Position numbers and translations under genes: made by a program
DNA from: Thauera sp. JM12B12
GTDB taxonomy: Bacteria > Pseudomonadota > Gammaproteobacteria > Burkholderiales > Rhodocyclaceae
DNA: 64,000 nt
Direction of reading: 5' to 3'
Assembly (NCBI RefSeq): GCF_039614725.1
Contig: NZ_CP154859.1
Location: forward strand, 682,001 to 746,000
Notes under the pieces: model-generated
What the model was told of the DNA's origin: nothing
The model's input: the letters and a program-made list of their open reading frames with translations, nothing else
Database searches by the model: none
In this document: piece after piece, positions 56,795-64,000 of the stretch
Numbering within the stretch: position 1 is the stretch's first letter
Layout: the number at the start of each line of letters is the position of its first letter

Positions 56795-57568
56795 TCACGC
56801 CCGCGGCGGCGCTTCCTTTTGCCCCATCAGCTTGCCCAGCAGATCCACCGGCACCGGAAACACCAGCGTCGAGCTCTTGTCGCCCGCCACCTGGGTAAGC
56901 GTCTGCAGGTAGCGCAGCTGCATCGCCGCGGGCTCCTGGGACAGCATCTGCGCGGCCTCGAGCAGGGCCTGGGCGGCCTGCTTTTCACCTTCGGCGTGGA
57001 TCACCTTGGCGCGGCGTTCGCGTTCGGCCTCGGCCTGGCGGGCGATGGCGCGGACCATGCTTTCGTTGAGATCGATGTGCTTGATCTCGACGTTGGCCAC
57101 CTTGATGCCCCAGGAGTCGGTCTGCGCGTCGAGGATCTGCTGCACGTCGAGGTTGAGGCGTTCGCGCTCGGCCAGCATCTCGTCGAGCTCGTGCTTGCCG
57201 AGCACCGCGCGCAGCGTGGTCTGGGCGAGCTGGCTGGTGGCCATGAGAAAGTTCTCGACCTGGATGATGGCCTTTTCCGGATCTACGACGCGGAAGAACA
57301 CGATGGCATTGACCTTGACCGAGACGTTGTCGCGCGAGATGACGTCCTGCGAGGGCACGTCCATGGTCACCACGCGCAGGTCCACCTTGACCATCTGCTG
57401 GATGCCGGGGATCACGATCACCAGGCCGGGGCCCTTGACCTTCCAGAAGCGGCCGAGCAGGAAGATGACGCCGCGCTCGTATTCGCGCAGGATCTTGATC
57501 GAGGCGACGACGAGGAAGATGAGCAGCAGGATCAGCGGGGCAAGCCCGAATTGAAGGTCGAGGATCAT
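56795..57568 (-). CDS. Slipin (stomatin-like SPFH protein)
   Basis: 257 residues: N-terminal membrane hairpin (about 8-28), SPFH/band 7 domain ([58 protein letters not shown]), and a C-terminal helix for oligomerisation. It forms ring assemblies in the inner membrane. It is the standard partner of NfeD proteins, with which its start overlaps (ATGA). Confidence 0.95.
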   Translation of the reverse strand: MILDLQFGLAPLILLLIFLVVASIKILREYERGVIFLLGRFWKVKGPGLVIVIPGIQQMVKVDLRVVTMDVPSQDVISRDNVSVKVNAIVFFRVVDPEKAIIQVENFLMATSQLAQTTLRAVLGKHELDEMLAERERLNLDVQQILDAQTDSWGIKVANVEIKHIDLNESMVRAIARQAEAERERRAKVIHAEGEKQAAQALLEAAQMLSQEPAAMQLRYLQTLTQVAGDKSSTLVFPVPVDLLGKLMGQKEAPPRA

Positions 57569-59226
57569 GGTGGGCTCCCGGGGGTGAGGTGAGAGGAATG
57601 AGGCGGGTGGGGTGAGGCCGGCGTGAGCGCTGCGCCGTCCGCCGTGTCGAGCGCGGCGACCTCCAGGGTGAGCCCGTTCATGCGGGTCACGCGCACGGGC
57701 TGGCCCGCAGCCAGCGCCTGCGCACTGCGCGCGCGCCAGTGCTCGCCATGCACCGCGATCCACAAGTCGCCGTCGTCGGTGGCACGCTCGACCACACCGA
57801 GGGCGCCGAGCATCTCCTCGCTGCCGCTGACCACCGGCCGGCGCAGGCTGCGCGCGGCGAAGCTGCCGATGGCGATGAGAATGGCGGCGCTGGCGAGCGC
57901 CATGCCGACGATGAGCGCGAGCGGGATGCCGAAGCCCGGCACGTCGGCGTCCATCAGGAACAGGCCGCCGACGACGAAGGCGATGATGCCGCCCACGCCG
58001 AGCACGCCGAAGCTGGGCAGGAAGGCCTCGGCCAGCATCAGCCCGGCGCCGACCGCCAGCAGCAGCACGCCGGCCCAGTTCACCGGCAGCAGCTGGAAGG
58101 CGTAGAGCGCCACCAGCAGCGAGATCGCGCCCGCCACGCCGGGCACGCCGAAGCCGGGCGAGGTGAACTCGAAGAACAGCCCGTAGATGCCGATCATCAT
58201 CAGGATCAGTGCCACCTGCGGGTTGGCGAGCGCGGCGAGCACGCGGTTGCGCCAGTCGGGTTCCATGCGCTCGATGGCGACGCCGGCGGTGGCGAGCGTG
58301 CGTGTGCCGTCGAGCACGGCGACTTCGCGGCCGTCGAGCTGCTCGAGCAAGGCGGCGGTGTCGATGGCGATGAACTCGATCACGCCCCGGGCGAGCGCCT
58401 CCTCGGCCGACAGGCTGGCGGCCTCGCGCACCGCGCGCTCGGCGAAGTCGACGTCGCGCCCGCGCAGCTGGGCCAGGCTGCGGATGTAGGCGCTGGCGTC
58501 GGACATGGACTTGGCAGCCATGGCGTCGGTGGGGGGTGGGGTGCGCCGCCCCCCTGCCGCTGCTGCGGGCGAGGTGGTGGCGGGCTGATCCGCTGCTGAC
58601 GGGGGAGCGTCCGTCTTGTCGCCCCCGGCTCCCGGCGTGGTCGCCCGGTCGTGGCCTGCATCGCCGGGTTGCGACGAGCGCTGTGAGGGGGACTGCGATT
58701 CGCCGGGCGTTGCGCCCTTGCCAGCGGGCGCCCCTGCGTCAGCATCCTCGGCCGGCCCCGACTCGTCGCCGAGGGGCGACGTGCGCCCGGGCTGGGCGCC
58801 GCCGATGCCGATCGCCACCGGCGTCGCAGCGCCCAGGTTGGTTGCGGGTGCCATCGCGGCGATGTGGCTGGCGTAGAGGATGTAGGTGCCGGCGCTCGCG
58901 GCCCGCGCGCCCTCAGGCGCGACGAAGGTGGCGACCGGTACCGGCGACGCGAGGATGTCCTTGATGATCGCGCGCATCGAGGTGTCGAGCCCGCCCGGGG
59001 TGTCCATCTCGATGATCACCAGTTGCGCGCCACTGGCCGCGGCACGCGTCAGGCCCTTGTGGATGTAGTCGGCGCTCGCCGGGCCGATCGCCCCATCCAC
59101 CCGGAGCACGAGCGCGCCTCCGGATTGCTGCGCCGTCAGCGTGTTGGCCAGCGCAAGGGACAGGGCAAGCGCGACCAGCAGCACGCTGCACAGCCGGCGT
59201 GTCAGCACTCGGGAAATTGCCCTCAT
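57565..59226 (-). CDS. NfeD family membrane serine protease (long form)
   Basis: 553 residues: signal peptide, a ClpP-class protease domain with nucleophile Ser111 in [10 protein letters not shown] and Lys239 in MAAKSMSDA, four to five membrane helices (about 320-445), and a C-terminal OB-fold NfeD domain. Between Ser and Lys lies a disordered insertion of about 90 residues rich in Pro, Gly, Ser, Ala and Asp (about 143-234). It likely cleaves stomatin-like partners. AGGAGG eight bases before the second ATG (59226) sets the start there and not at 59232. Confidence 0.92.
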   Translation of the reverse strand: MRAISRVLTRRLCSVLLVALALSLALANTLTAQQSGGALVLRVDGAIGPASADYIHKGLTRAAASGAQLVIIEMDTPGGLDTSMRAIIKDILASPVPVATFVAPEGARAASAGTYILYASHIAAMAPATNLGAATPVAIGIGGAQPGRTSPLGDESGPAEDADAGAPAGKGATPGESQSPSQRSSQPGDAGHDRATTPGAGGDKTDAPPSAADQPATTSPAAAAGGRRTPPPTDAMAAKSMSDASAYIRSLAQLRGRDVDFAERAVREAASLSAEEALARGVIEFIAIDTAALLEQLDGREVAVLDGTRTLATAGVAIERMEPDWRNRVLAALANPQVALILMMIGIYGLFFEFTSPGFGVPGVAGAISLLVALYAFQLLPVNWAGVLLLAVGAGLMLAEAFLPSFGVLGVGGIIAFVVGGLFLMDADVPGFGIPLALIVGMALASAAILIAIGSFAARSLRRPVVSGSEEMLGALGVVERATDDGDLWIAVHGEHWRARSAQALAAGQPVRVTRMNGLTLEVAALDTADGAALTPASPHPPHSSHLTPGSPP

Positions 59227-59322
59227 CGCCATGGCCTCCTACGCTCGGTCGCCGCGGACGGCGACGCGTCTCCTGACGGTCGGAGTGTGCACGGGCGAAC
59301 AAGTTCGCAGCGCCACCCAGCC

Positions 59323-59727
59323 TCAATGGCCGCCGAAGCGATCCATCCGCCGCCGGTCGCGCTTGGTGGGGCGGCCGTGGAGGTCTGCGCCCGGTGCGGC
59401 GGCGAACTTGCGCAGCTCATGGGCGCGTGCGCGCGCTTCGACGCTCTCGGCCGTTTCCTCGTACAGCGTCTGCGCCACCGTGGCCGAGCCGCGCTTGTCG
59501 GCGATGGCGCGCACGAGCACCGTGCGTGTGTCCTCGCCGATGGTGATGTCGAGCCGGTCGCCGACCTTGACGTCACGTGCGGGCTTCACCGCGACGCCGT
59601 TGAGCTTGATCTTGCCGCCGTCGACCGCTTCGGTGGCGGCGCTGCGGTGCTTGAAGAAACGCGCGGCCCACAGCCATTTGTCCAGGCGGGTGCGGGCGGC
59701 GTTGGTTGGGGCGTGCGAGGTGGGCAT
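59323..59727 (-). CDS. hslR: S4 RNA-binding protein, Hsp15-like
   Basis: 134 residues. The S4 domain starts RLDKWLWAARFFKHRSAATEAVDGGKIKLNGVAVKPARDVKVGD, like Hsp15, which recycles free 50S subunits carrying nascent chains after heat shock. A Lys/Arg-rich tail (GRPTKRDRRRMDRF) ends the protein. Separated from the upstream cysN gene by that gene's terminator. Confidence 0.92.
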   Translation of the reverse strand: MPTSHAPTNAARTRLDKWLWAARFFKHRSAATEAVDGGKIKLNGVAVKPARDVKVGDRLDITIGEDTRTVLVRAIADKRGSATVAQTLYEETAESVEARARAHELRKFAAAPGADLHGRPTKRDRRRMDRFGGH

Positions 59728-59740
59728 CGGTCACAAAAAG

Positions 59741-59775
59741 AAGCGGCGCTGCCGACATTATCGGCAGCGCCGCTT
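59741..59775 (-). terminator. Terminator of the cysDN unit
   Basis: A 15-bp perfect stem (59741-59755 with 59761-59775) and 5-nt loop. On the minus strand it is followed by CTTTTTG. It lies 32 bp after the cysN stop and before hslR. Confidence 0.9.
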
Positions 59776-59807
59776 GCGAACACAAAACCGTTCGGGGTCT
59801 GCGTCGG

Positions 59808-61088
59808 TCAGCCGATCATGCCCGCGCCCACCGTGTTGTTGGTGCTCTCGTCGATGATGATGAAGGCGCCGGTCGCCCGGTTGTCCGCATAGCGGTCGGC
59901 GACGATCGGCTGGGCGAGCTTGAGCGTGACGCGGGCGATGTCGTTCATCGCCAGGCCGGTGGTGGCCTCCTGTTCCAGCGTATTCACGTCCAGGCGGTAG
60001 TCGATCTTGGCGAGCTTGGCCTTGACCTCGCGCGTCGTGTGGCGGACGAGGTAGGTGCGCGCCGGCGACAGCGGGGTCTCGGACAGCCAGCACACGGTGG
60101 CGTCGATCTGCTTGACCGGCTCCGGGGCCTCGGCCGACTTGACGATGAGGTCGCCGCGCGAGATGTCGATCTCGTCTTCCAGCAGCAGCGTCACCGACTG
60201 CTCGTGGATGGCGCGCGGCAGGCGCTCACCGCCGATCTCGATGTGCTTGACGCGGCTGGTGGCGCCCGAGGGCAGCACGGTGACGGCGTCGCCGACGGCG
60301 ATCTCGCCCGATTCCACCCGGCCCATGAAGCCGCGATAGTCGTGCAACTCGGGGTTGGCCGAGTCCTGCGGGCGGCACACGTACTGCACCGGGAAGCGGA
60401 AGTCCTCGGCCTGCTCGGTGTGGGCGGCGGGGGCGTTCTCGAGGATGTCGAGCAGCGTGGGGCCGTCGTACCAGGCGAGGCGGGTGCCGCGGTCGACGAT
60501 CATGTCGCCTTCGAGCGCGGAGATGGGGATGAAGCGCACGTCCTTGATGCCGAGCTTGCCGGCGAAGGCGAGGTAGTCGGCCTTGATGCGCTCGAACACG
60601 GCCTGGTCGTAGTCGACCAGGTCCATCTTGTTGACCGCGACCACCAGGTGGGGAATGCCGACCAGGCTGGCGAGGTAGGAGTGGCGGCGGGTCTGGGTGA
60701 GCACGCCGCGCCGCGCGTCGATGAGGATGATGGCGAGGTTGGCGGTGGAGGCGGCGGTCACCATGTTGCGGGTGTACTGCTCGTGCCCCGGGGCGTCGGC
60801 GATGATGTACTTGCGCCGGCCGGTGGAGAAGTAGCGGTAGGCGACGTCGATGGTGATGCCTTGCTCGCGTTCGGCCTGGAGGCCGTCGGTGAGGAGCGAC
60901 AGGTCGACCGCGCTCATGCCGCGCTTGGCGGAGGTCTTCTCGATGGCGTTGAGGGTGTCGGCGAGGATGGTCTTGGTGTCGAACAGGAGGCGCCCGATCA
61001 GGGTGCTCTTGCCGTCGTCGACGCTGCCGCAGGTGAGGAAGCGCAGCAGGCCGTTGTCGATCTCGGGGAGGTTCTCAAGGGCGGACAT
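59808..61088 (-). CDS. cysN: Sulfate adenylyltransferase subunit 1 (GTPase)
   Basis: 426 residues. A GTPase of the EF-Tu type: GSVDDGKSTLIGR (G1), DAPGHEQYTRNM (G3), NKMD (G4), then beta-barrel domains. With CysD it makes APS from sulfate and ATP, driven by GTP hydrolysis. No fused APS kinase domain is present, which agrees with the APS reductase downstream. The start at 61088 follows AAAGGAAT. An upstream ATG at 61109 has no ribosome site. It is separated from cysD by an unusual 490-bp gap. Confidence 0.96.
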   Translation of the reverse strand: MSALENLPEIDNGLLRFLTCGSVDDGKSTLIGRLLFDTKTILADTLNAIEKTSAKRGMSAVDLSLLTDGLQAEREQGITIDVAYRYFSTGRRKYIIADAPGHEQYTRNMVTAASTANLAIILIDARRGVLTQTRRHSYLASLVGIPHLVVAVNKMDLVDYDQAVFERIKADYLAFAGKLGIKDVRFIPISALEGDMIVDRGTRLAWYDGPTLLDILENAPAAHTEQAEDFRFPVQYVCRPQDSANPELHDYRGFMGRVESGEIAVGDAVTVLPSGATSRVKHIEIGGERLPRAIHEQSVTLLLEDEIDISRGDLIVKSAEAPEPVKQIDATVCWLSETPLSPARTYLVRHTTREVKAKLAKIDYRLDVNTLEQEATTGLAMNDIARVTLKLAQPIVADRYADNRATGAFIIIDESTNNTVGAGMIG

Positions 61089-61214
61089 GGTTTGGATTCC
61101 TTTGTTCATGCTTTGAAATTCTGTTTGGCGCTCGTTGCTCGGTGCGTTTTCTGGCGGTGCGGTGTTGGGCTGGGAGGCTGTGTTGGTGATGCGGCTTGGG
61201 GCTTGCGATCCGCC

Positions 61215-61313
61215 GGGGACGCGCGGGGTATTCCTTCCGGGGCTGCGGAACTCACCTTCGCTTCGCTCGGCTCGGACAGTCCTCGCCCCTTCACGAATAC
61301 CCCGCACATCCCC
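61215..61313. repeat. Inverted-repeat element, copy A
   Basis: About 99 bp. Terminal inverted repeats of 19 bp, 17 matching, with a perfect 11-bp part GCGGGGTATTC / GAATACCCCGC (61223-61233 and 61295-61305), around a core GGGGCTGCGGAACTC...CAGTCCTCGCCCC. It is related by inversion to copy B 130 bp away. Confidence 0.85.
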
Positions 61314-61444
61314 GGCTACCCTTGTTGCCGCTCGACTGCCAAAACAGCGTCGAGTCTCAACGCTTTGCTCGCTTGCGGTGCGGACTTCCGCGCGGCTTCA
61401 GCCCCGGTGTTTTGCCTTCCATTGAGCAGCACCCACGATTCCCG

Positions 61445-61530
61445 GATGCGTGCGGGGTGTTCCTGAAGGGGCGAGGACTGTCCGAGCGAAGCGAGTTCCG
61501 CAGCCCCGGAAGGAACACCCCGTGCGCATC
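61445..61530. repeat. Inverted-repeat element, copy B (opposite orientation to A)
   Basis: 86 bp. Terminal inverted repeats of 19 bp (61445-61463 and 61512-61530, 17 of 19 matching). Its reverse complement aligns with copy A over nearly the whole length, except for two short gaps (AC and GCT-like changes in the core). Confidence 0.85.
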
Positions 61531-61578
61531 CCCGCAGCGAGCCGCCGAGCACCAACACTCAAGCCACCAAAAAAACCC

Positions 61579-62493
61579 TCAGAAATACCCTTCCTTCTTC
61601 CGCTGCTCCATCGACGCCTCCGAAGTCTGATCATCCATCCGCGTCGCCCCGCGCTCGGTGATCGTCGTCGTGGCCGTCTCGGCCAGGATCTTCTCCACCG
61701 TATCCGCATCCGACTCCACCGGCGCCGTGCAGGTGATGTCGCCCACGGTGCGAAAGCGCACCAGCACCTCCTCCACCACGTCGCCGTCCTTGGCCGGCGT
61801 CAGCTCGGTCACCGGCTGCAGCAGCCCGCTCTTGCGCACCACCGGGCGCACATGCGCGAAGTAGATCGACGGCAGCTCCAGCTGCTCGCGCTGGATGTAC
61901 TGCCACACGTCGAGCTCGGTCCAGTTGCTGATCGGGAAGGCGCGGATGTTCTCGCCCTTGTGCGAACGCGCGTTGTACAGGTTCCACAGTTCGGGACGCT
62001 GGTTCTTCGGATCCCACTGCCCGAACTCGTCGCGGAAGCTCATGATCCGCTCCTTCGCGCGCGCCTTCTCCTCGTCGCGGCGGGCGCCGCCGATGCAGGC
62101 GTCGAAGCCGAACTCCTCGATCGCCTCCAGCAGCGTCACCGACTGGTGCTTGTTGCGCGACTCGCCCGCGTGCTTGAGCACCACGGTGCCGCGCGCCATC
62201 GAGTCCTCCACCGAGCGCACGATCAGGCGCTCGCCCAGCTCGGCGGCGCGCTTGTCGCGGAAGTCGGTCACTTCCTTGTAGTTGTGGCCGGTGTCGATGT
62301 GCATCAGCGGGAAGGGGAAGCGGCCCGGGCGGAAGGCCTTCTCGGCCAGGCGCAGCAGGCAGATCGAATCCTTGCCGCCGGAGAACAGCAGCACCGGGTT
62401 GGAACACTGGCCGGCGACCTCGCGCAGGATGTGGATGGCTTCGGCTTCGAGCCAGTCGAGGTGGGACAGCGTCTGTTTGGTCAGCGTCGACAT
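61579..62493 (-). CDS. cysD: Sulfate adenylyltransferase subunit 2
   Basis: 304 residues, the usual length. The ATP pyrophosphatase PP-loop is LFSGGKDSICLLRLA. RSVEDSMARGTVVLKHAGESRNKHQSVTLLEAI and GGARRDEEKARAKERIMSFRDEFGQWDPKNQRPELWNLYN are family hallmarks in pieces. With CysN it adenylates sulfate. It is preceded by the REP-like element and cysH on the same strand. Confidence 0.96.
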   Translation of the reverse strand: MSTLTKQTLSHLDWLEAEAIHILREVAGQCSNPVLLFSGGKDSICLLRLAEKAFRPGRFPFPLMHIDTGHNYKEVTDFRDKRAAELGERLIVRSVEDSMARGTVVLKHAGESRNKHQSVTLLEAIEEFGFDACIGGARRDEEKARAKERIMSFRDEFGQWDPKNQRPELWNLYNARSHKGENIRAFPISNWTELDVWQYIQREQLELPSIYFAHVRPVVRKSGLLQPVTELTPAKDGDVVEEVLVRFRTVGDITCTAPVESDADTVEKILAETATTTITERGATRMDDQTSEASMEQRKKEGYF

Positions 62494-62633
62494 GATGTTT
62501 TTTACCGTTGCGGATGCTTGATCTGATGCGTTCTGAAGGCGCGCAGCGCAGCCTTGAGGCCGGCACGCAGGGCGCAGAGGCGGTACTGCAGGCTGCGGCG
62601 GGGCGTGCCAGTGCTGTGGTGGGCGATGGTGCT

Positions 62634-62702
62634 GTGGGAGCGGGCTTGCCCGCGATTTTCGGCGTGCTCGGGGGCTGCATTCGCGGGCAAGCCCGCTCCC
62701 AC
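62634..62702. repeat. REP-like hairpin, copy 5
   Basis: 22-bp arms at 62634-62655 and 62681-62702 (same arm as copies 1-3), 25-nt loop. On the minus strand it begins 31 bp after the cysH stop and lies in a 240-bp spacer before cysD. The rest of that spacer holds no visible gene. Confidence 0.9.
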
Positions 62703-62733
62703 GGGGTGAGCCGCATTCGCGGGCCAGGTGTCC

Positions 62734-63498
62734 TTACTTGACATGGAGGCCGCACTCCTTGGTTTCGGGGTTCTCCCACCACCAGCGGCCGGCGCGCACG
62801 TCCTCGCCGACGGCGATCGCGCGCGTGCAGGGCGCGCAGCCGATGCTGGGGTAGAACTGCTCGTGGAGTGCGTTGTAGGGCACCTCGTTGATCCGGATAT
62901 AGGCCCACACCTCGGTTTCGGTCCAGTCCGACAGCGGGTTGAGCTTCTCCAGGCCGTTCGCGGCGTCGAACTCGCGCACCGGCAGGCCGGCGCGGGTGAC
63001 CGACTGCGCGGCGCGCAGACCGGTGATCCAGGCCTTGCGGCCGGCGAGCGCGCGGCGCAGCGGTTCCATCTTGCGCACGCCGCAGCAGGCCTTGCGCAGC
63101 TCGACCGAGTCGTAGAAGGCGTTGATGCCATGCGCGCGCACGTAGGCCTCGACCGCGCCGGCGTCGGGGAAGTAGATCTCGAGCTTCGCGCCGTAGCGGC
63201 GCTCGACCTCGCCGATCAGGCTGTAGGTCTCCGCAGGCAGGCGGCCGGTGTCGAGCGAGAAGACGGTGATCGGTAGTTCGTGCGACAGGATCAGGTCGGT
63301 CAGGACCATGTCTTCGGCGCCGAAGCTGTTGGCGAAGGCGAGCTCGCCCTTGGTGCCGAACTCGCCCACGGCCTCGCGCAGCAGGGCGACCGCTGCGGCG
63401 GCCTTGGCGCCGACGGTGGCGCGCAGGGCGTCGGTCAGGGGCGGACGGATGGCGGGGTTCGCGGCCGCCGGACGAAGGATCGACACGCTCGCGTTCAT
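62734..63498 (-). CDS. cysH: Adenylyl-sulfate (APS) reductase
   Basis: 254 residues of the CysH family. The PP-loop-like ANSFGAEDMVL and SLDTGRLPAETY are followed by the double-cysteine pair RKACCGVRK and CAPC, which bind the 4Fe-4S cluster of APS-using reductases (missing in PAPS reductases), and the catalytic Cys in the C-terminal KECGLH. It reduces APS to sulfite with thioredoxin. The start at 63498 overlaps the DUF934 stop by four bases. Confidence 0.95.
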   Translation of the reverse strand: MNASVSILRPAAANPAIRPPLTDALRATVGAKAAAAVALLREAVGEFGTKGELAFANSFGAEDMVLTDLILSHELPITVFSLDTGRLPAETYSLIGEVERRYGAKLEIYFPDAGAVEAYVRAHGINAFYDSVELRKACCGVRKMEPLRRALAGRKAWITGLRAAQSVTRAGLPVREFDAANGLEKLNPLSDWTETEVWAYIRINEVPYNALHEQFYPSIGCAPCTRAIAVGEDVRAGRWWWENPETKECGLHVK

Positions 63499-64000
63499 GC
63501 CTGCACCTGCGGACCGGCGCCGCGCTCGATGCGGCGGAACAGCGGCAGCGGGTGTTTCACCGACTGCTGGTAGGGCTGGGTGAAGTCGTCGATGCTGGCA
63601 ATGGCCGCCTCGAGCTGGGCGTCCGTGTAGCGGTCGGCGCGCGGCTGCAGGGCATCGAAACCGCAGCGCGTCATGTAGTTGAACTGGTCGCGCAGCACTT
63701 CGCCGATTGCGCGCAGCTCGCCCTGGTAGCCGTAGCGCTTGCGCAGCAGGGTGGCAGCGGAATAGCTGCGGCCGTCGGTGAACTTGGGGAAGTGCAGGCC
63801 GATCACCTGCAGATCCTGAAGGTGATCGGCGAGCGCCGCTGCATCCTCGCCCGCAGCCAGCCACACGCCCACCTCGCCGCTGCGCGCACGCGCCAGCAGC
63901 GCGTCGCGGCGCGCCTGCCAGACGGCAAGTGGCACCAGAACACGGCCGGCGGGTACGGCGATATCGGCGGCGACCTCGCCCTCGGCGAGGCTCACGACCA
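63495..64000 (-). CDS. DUF934 domain protein, partial (start outside window)
   Basis: At least 166 residues. The DUF934 pattern is clear (VLVPLAVWQARRDALL, LQVIGLHFPKFTDGRSYSAATLLRKRYGYQGELRAIGEVLRDQ in pieces, and DDFTQPYQ near the end). The family always accompanies sulfite reductase and APS reductase genes and is probably an accessory protein of sulfate assimilation. A GTG at 63995 is possible, but the frame stays open to the window edge and homologues have about 15 more N-terminal residues, so the real start is likely outside. A sulfite reductase gene is expected next upstream. Confidence 0.88.
   Translation of the reverse strand, partial: VVSLAEGEVAADIAVPAGRVLVPLAVWQARRDALLARARSGEVGVWLAAGEDAAALADHLQDLQVIGLHFPKFTDGRSYSAATLLRKRYGYQGELRAIGEVLRDQFNYMTRCGFDALQPRADRYTDAQLEAAIASIDDFTQPYQQSVKHPLPLFRRIERGAGPQVQA

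Larger units (their letters stand above)
61089..61578. other. 490-bp gap between cysD and cysN
   Basis: It holds two inverted-repeat elements (listed separately) in opposite orientation, with about 130 bp between them. No gene, terminator or clear promoter was recognised; short frames here are made by the repeats. Confidence 0.8.

Noticed and set aside
61135-61630. Short reading frames such as GRGLSERSEFRSPGRNTP
   Set aside because: They are translations of the inverted-repeat elements, not genes.

Overview
The window comes from a high-GC betaproteobacterium, most likely of the Rhodocyclales/Zoogloeaceae type (Thauera/Azoarcus-like). This is inferred from gene families and from the codon and GC character. 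No 16S gene or other decisive marker is present. Almost all sequence is densely coding, with many ATGA-type stop/start overlaps, so long antisense reading frames are common and have been left out.

Layout. 1-755 is the end of a GNAT-carbonic anhydrase fusion. 793-18926 is a leucine/isovalerate (liu-type) catabolic region: thiolase, two acyl-CoA dehydrogenases, an AraC-type regulator, both methylcrotonyl-CoA carboxylase subunits, methylglutaconyl-CoA hydratase, an acyl-CoA ligase and HMG-CoA lyase. Together these would convert isovaleryl-CoA to acetoacetate and acetyl-CoA. Small unknown genes, a thioesterase, a cupin, two DUF1289 proteins and an MBL hydrolase are interspersed. 19065-22686 holds an AGCS symporter, rapZ, a NusG-domain-II protein and a Gx transporter. 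22617-29685 holds a dienelactone hydrolase, a PAS-GAF-PAS-GGDEF-EAL protein, an IF-1 paralogue, and an orphan substrate-binding lipoprotein coupled to a diguanylate cyclase with a PhnD-like sensor. A tRNA-Lys and its terminator follow.

29964-37724 (minus strand) is a YeeE/YedE transporter plus the ybgC-tolQRAB-pal-cpoB-queE-queC run. 37914-42027 carries a duplicated STAS protein, hslVU and an AEC transporter. 42201-51504 is a hybrid type II secretion/type IV pilus-like operon (G-F-E, PilM/N/O/P-like genes, a secretin with a cohesin-like tail, three pilin-like proteins). 51505-56590 is visibly lower in GC and carries a PEP-CTERM beta-propeller protein behind a sigma-54-like promoter, a TPR protein and a flavin-dependent halogenase. 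56795-59727 is slipin-NfeD and an Hsp15-like protein. 59808-64000 is an assimilatory sulfate reduction block (cysN, cysD, APS reductase, DUF934).

Two repeat families stand out. Five REP-like hairpins, built from a conserved 23-bp arm, each lie 9-31 bp past a stop codon. A pair of about 90-bp elements with terminal inverted repeats lies in opposite orientation inside a 490-bp gap that separates cysD from cysN. The most promising leads for new biology are the secretin operon next to the sigma-54/PEP-CTERM/halogenase island, the substrate-binding-protein/cyclase pair, and the two repeat families.
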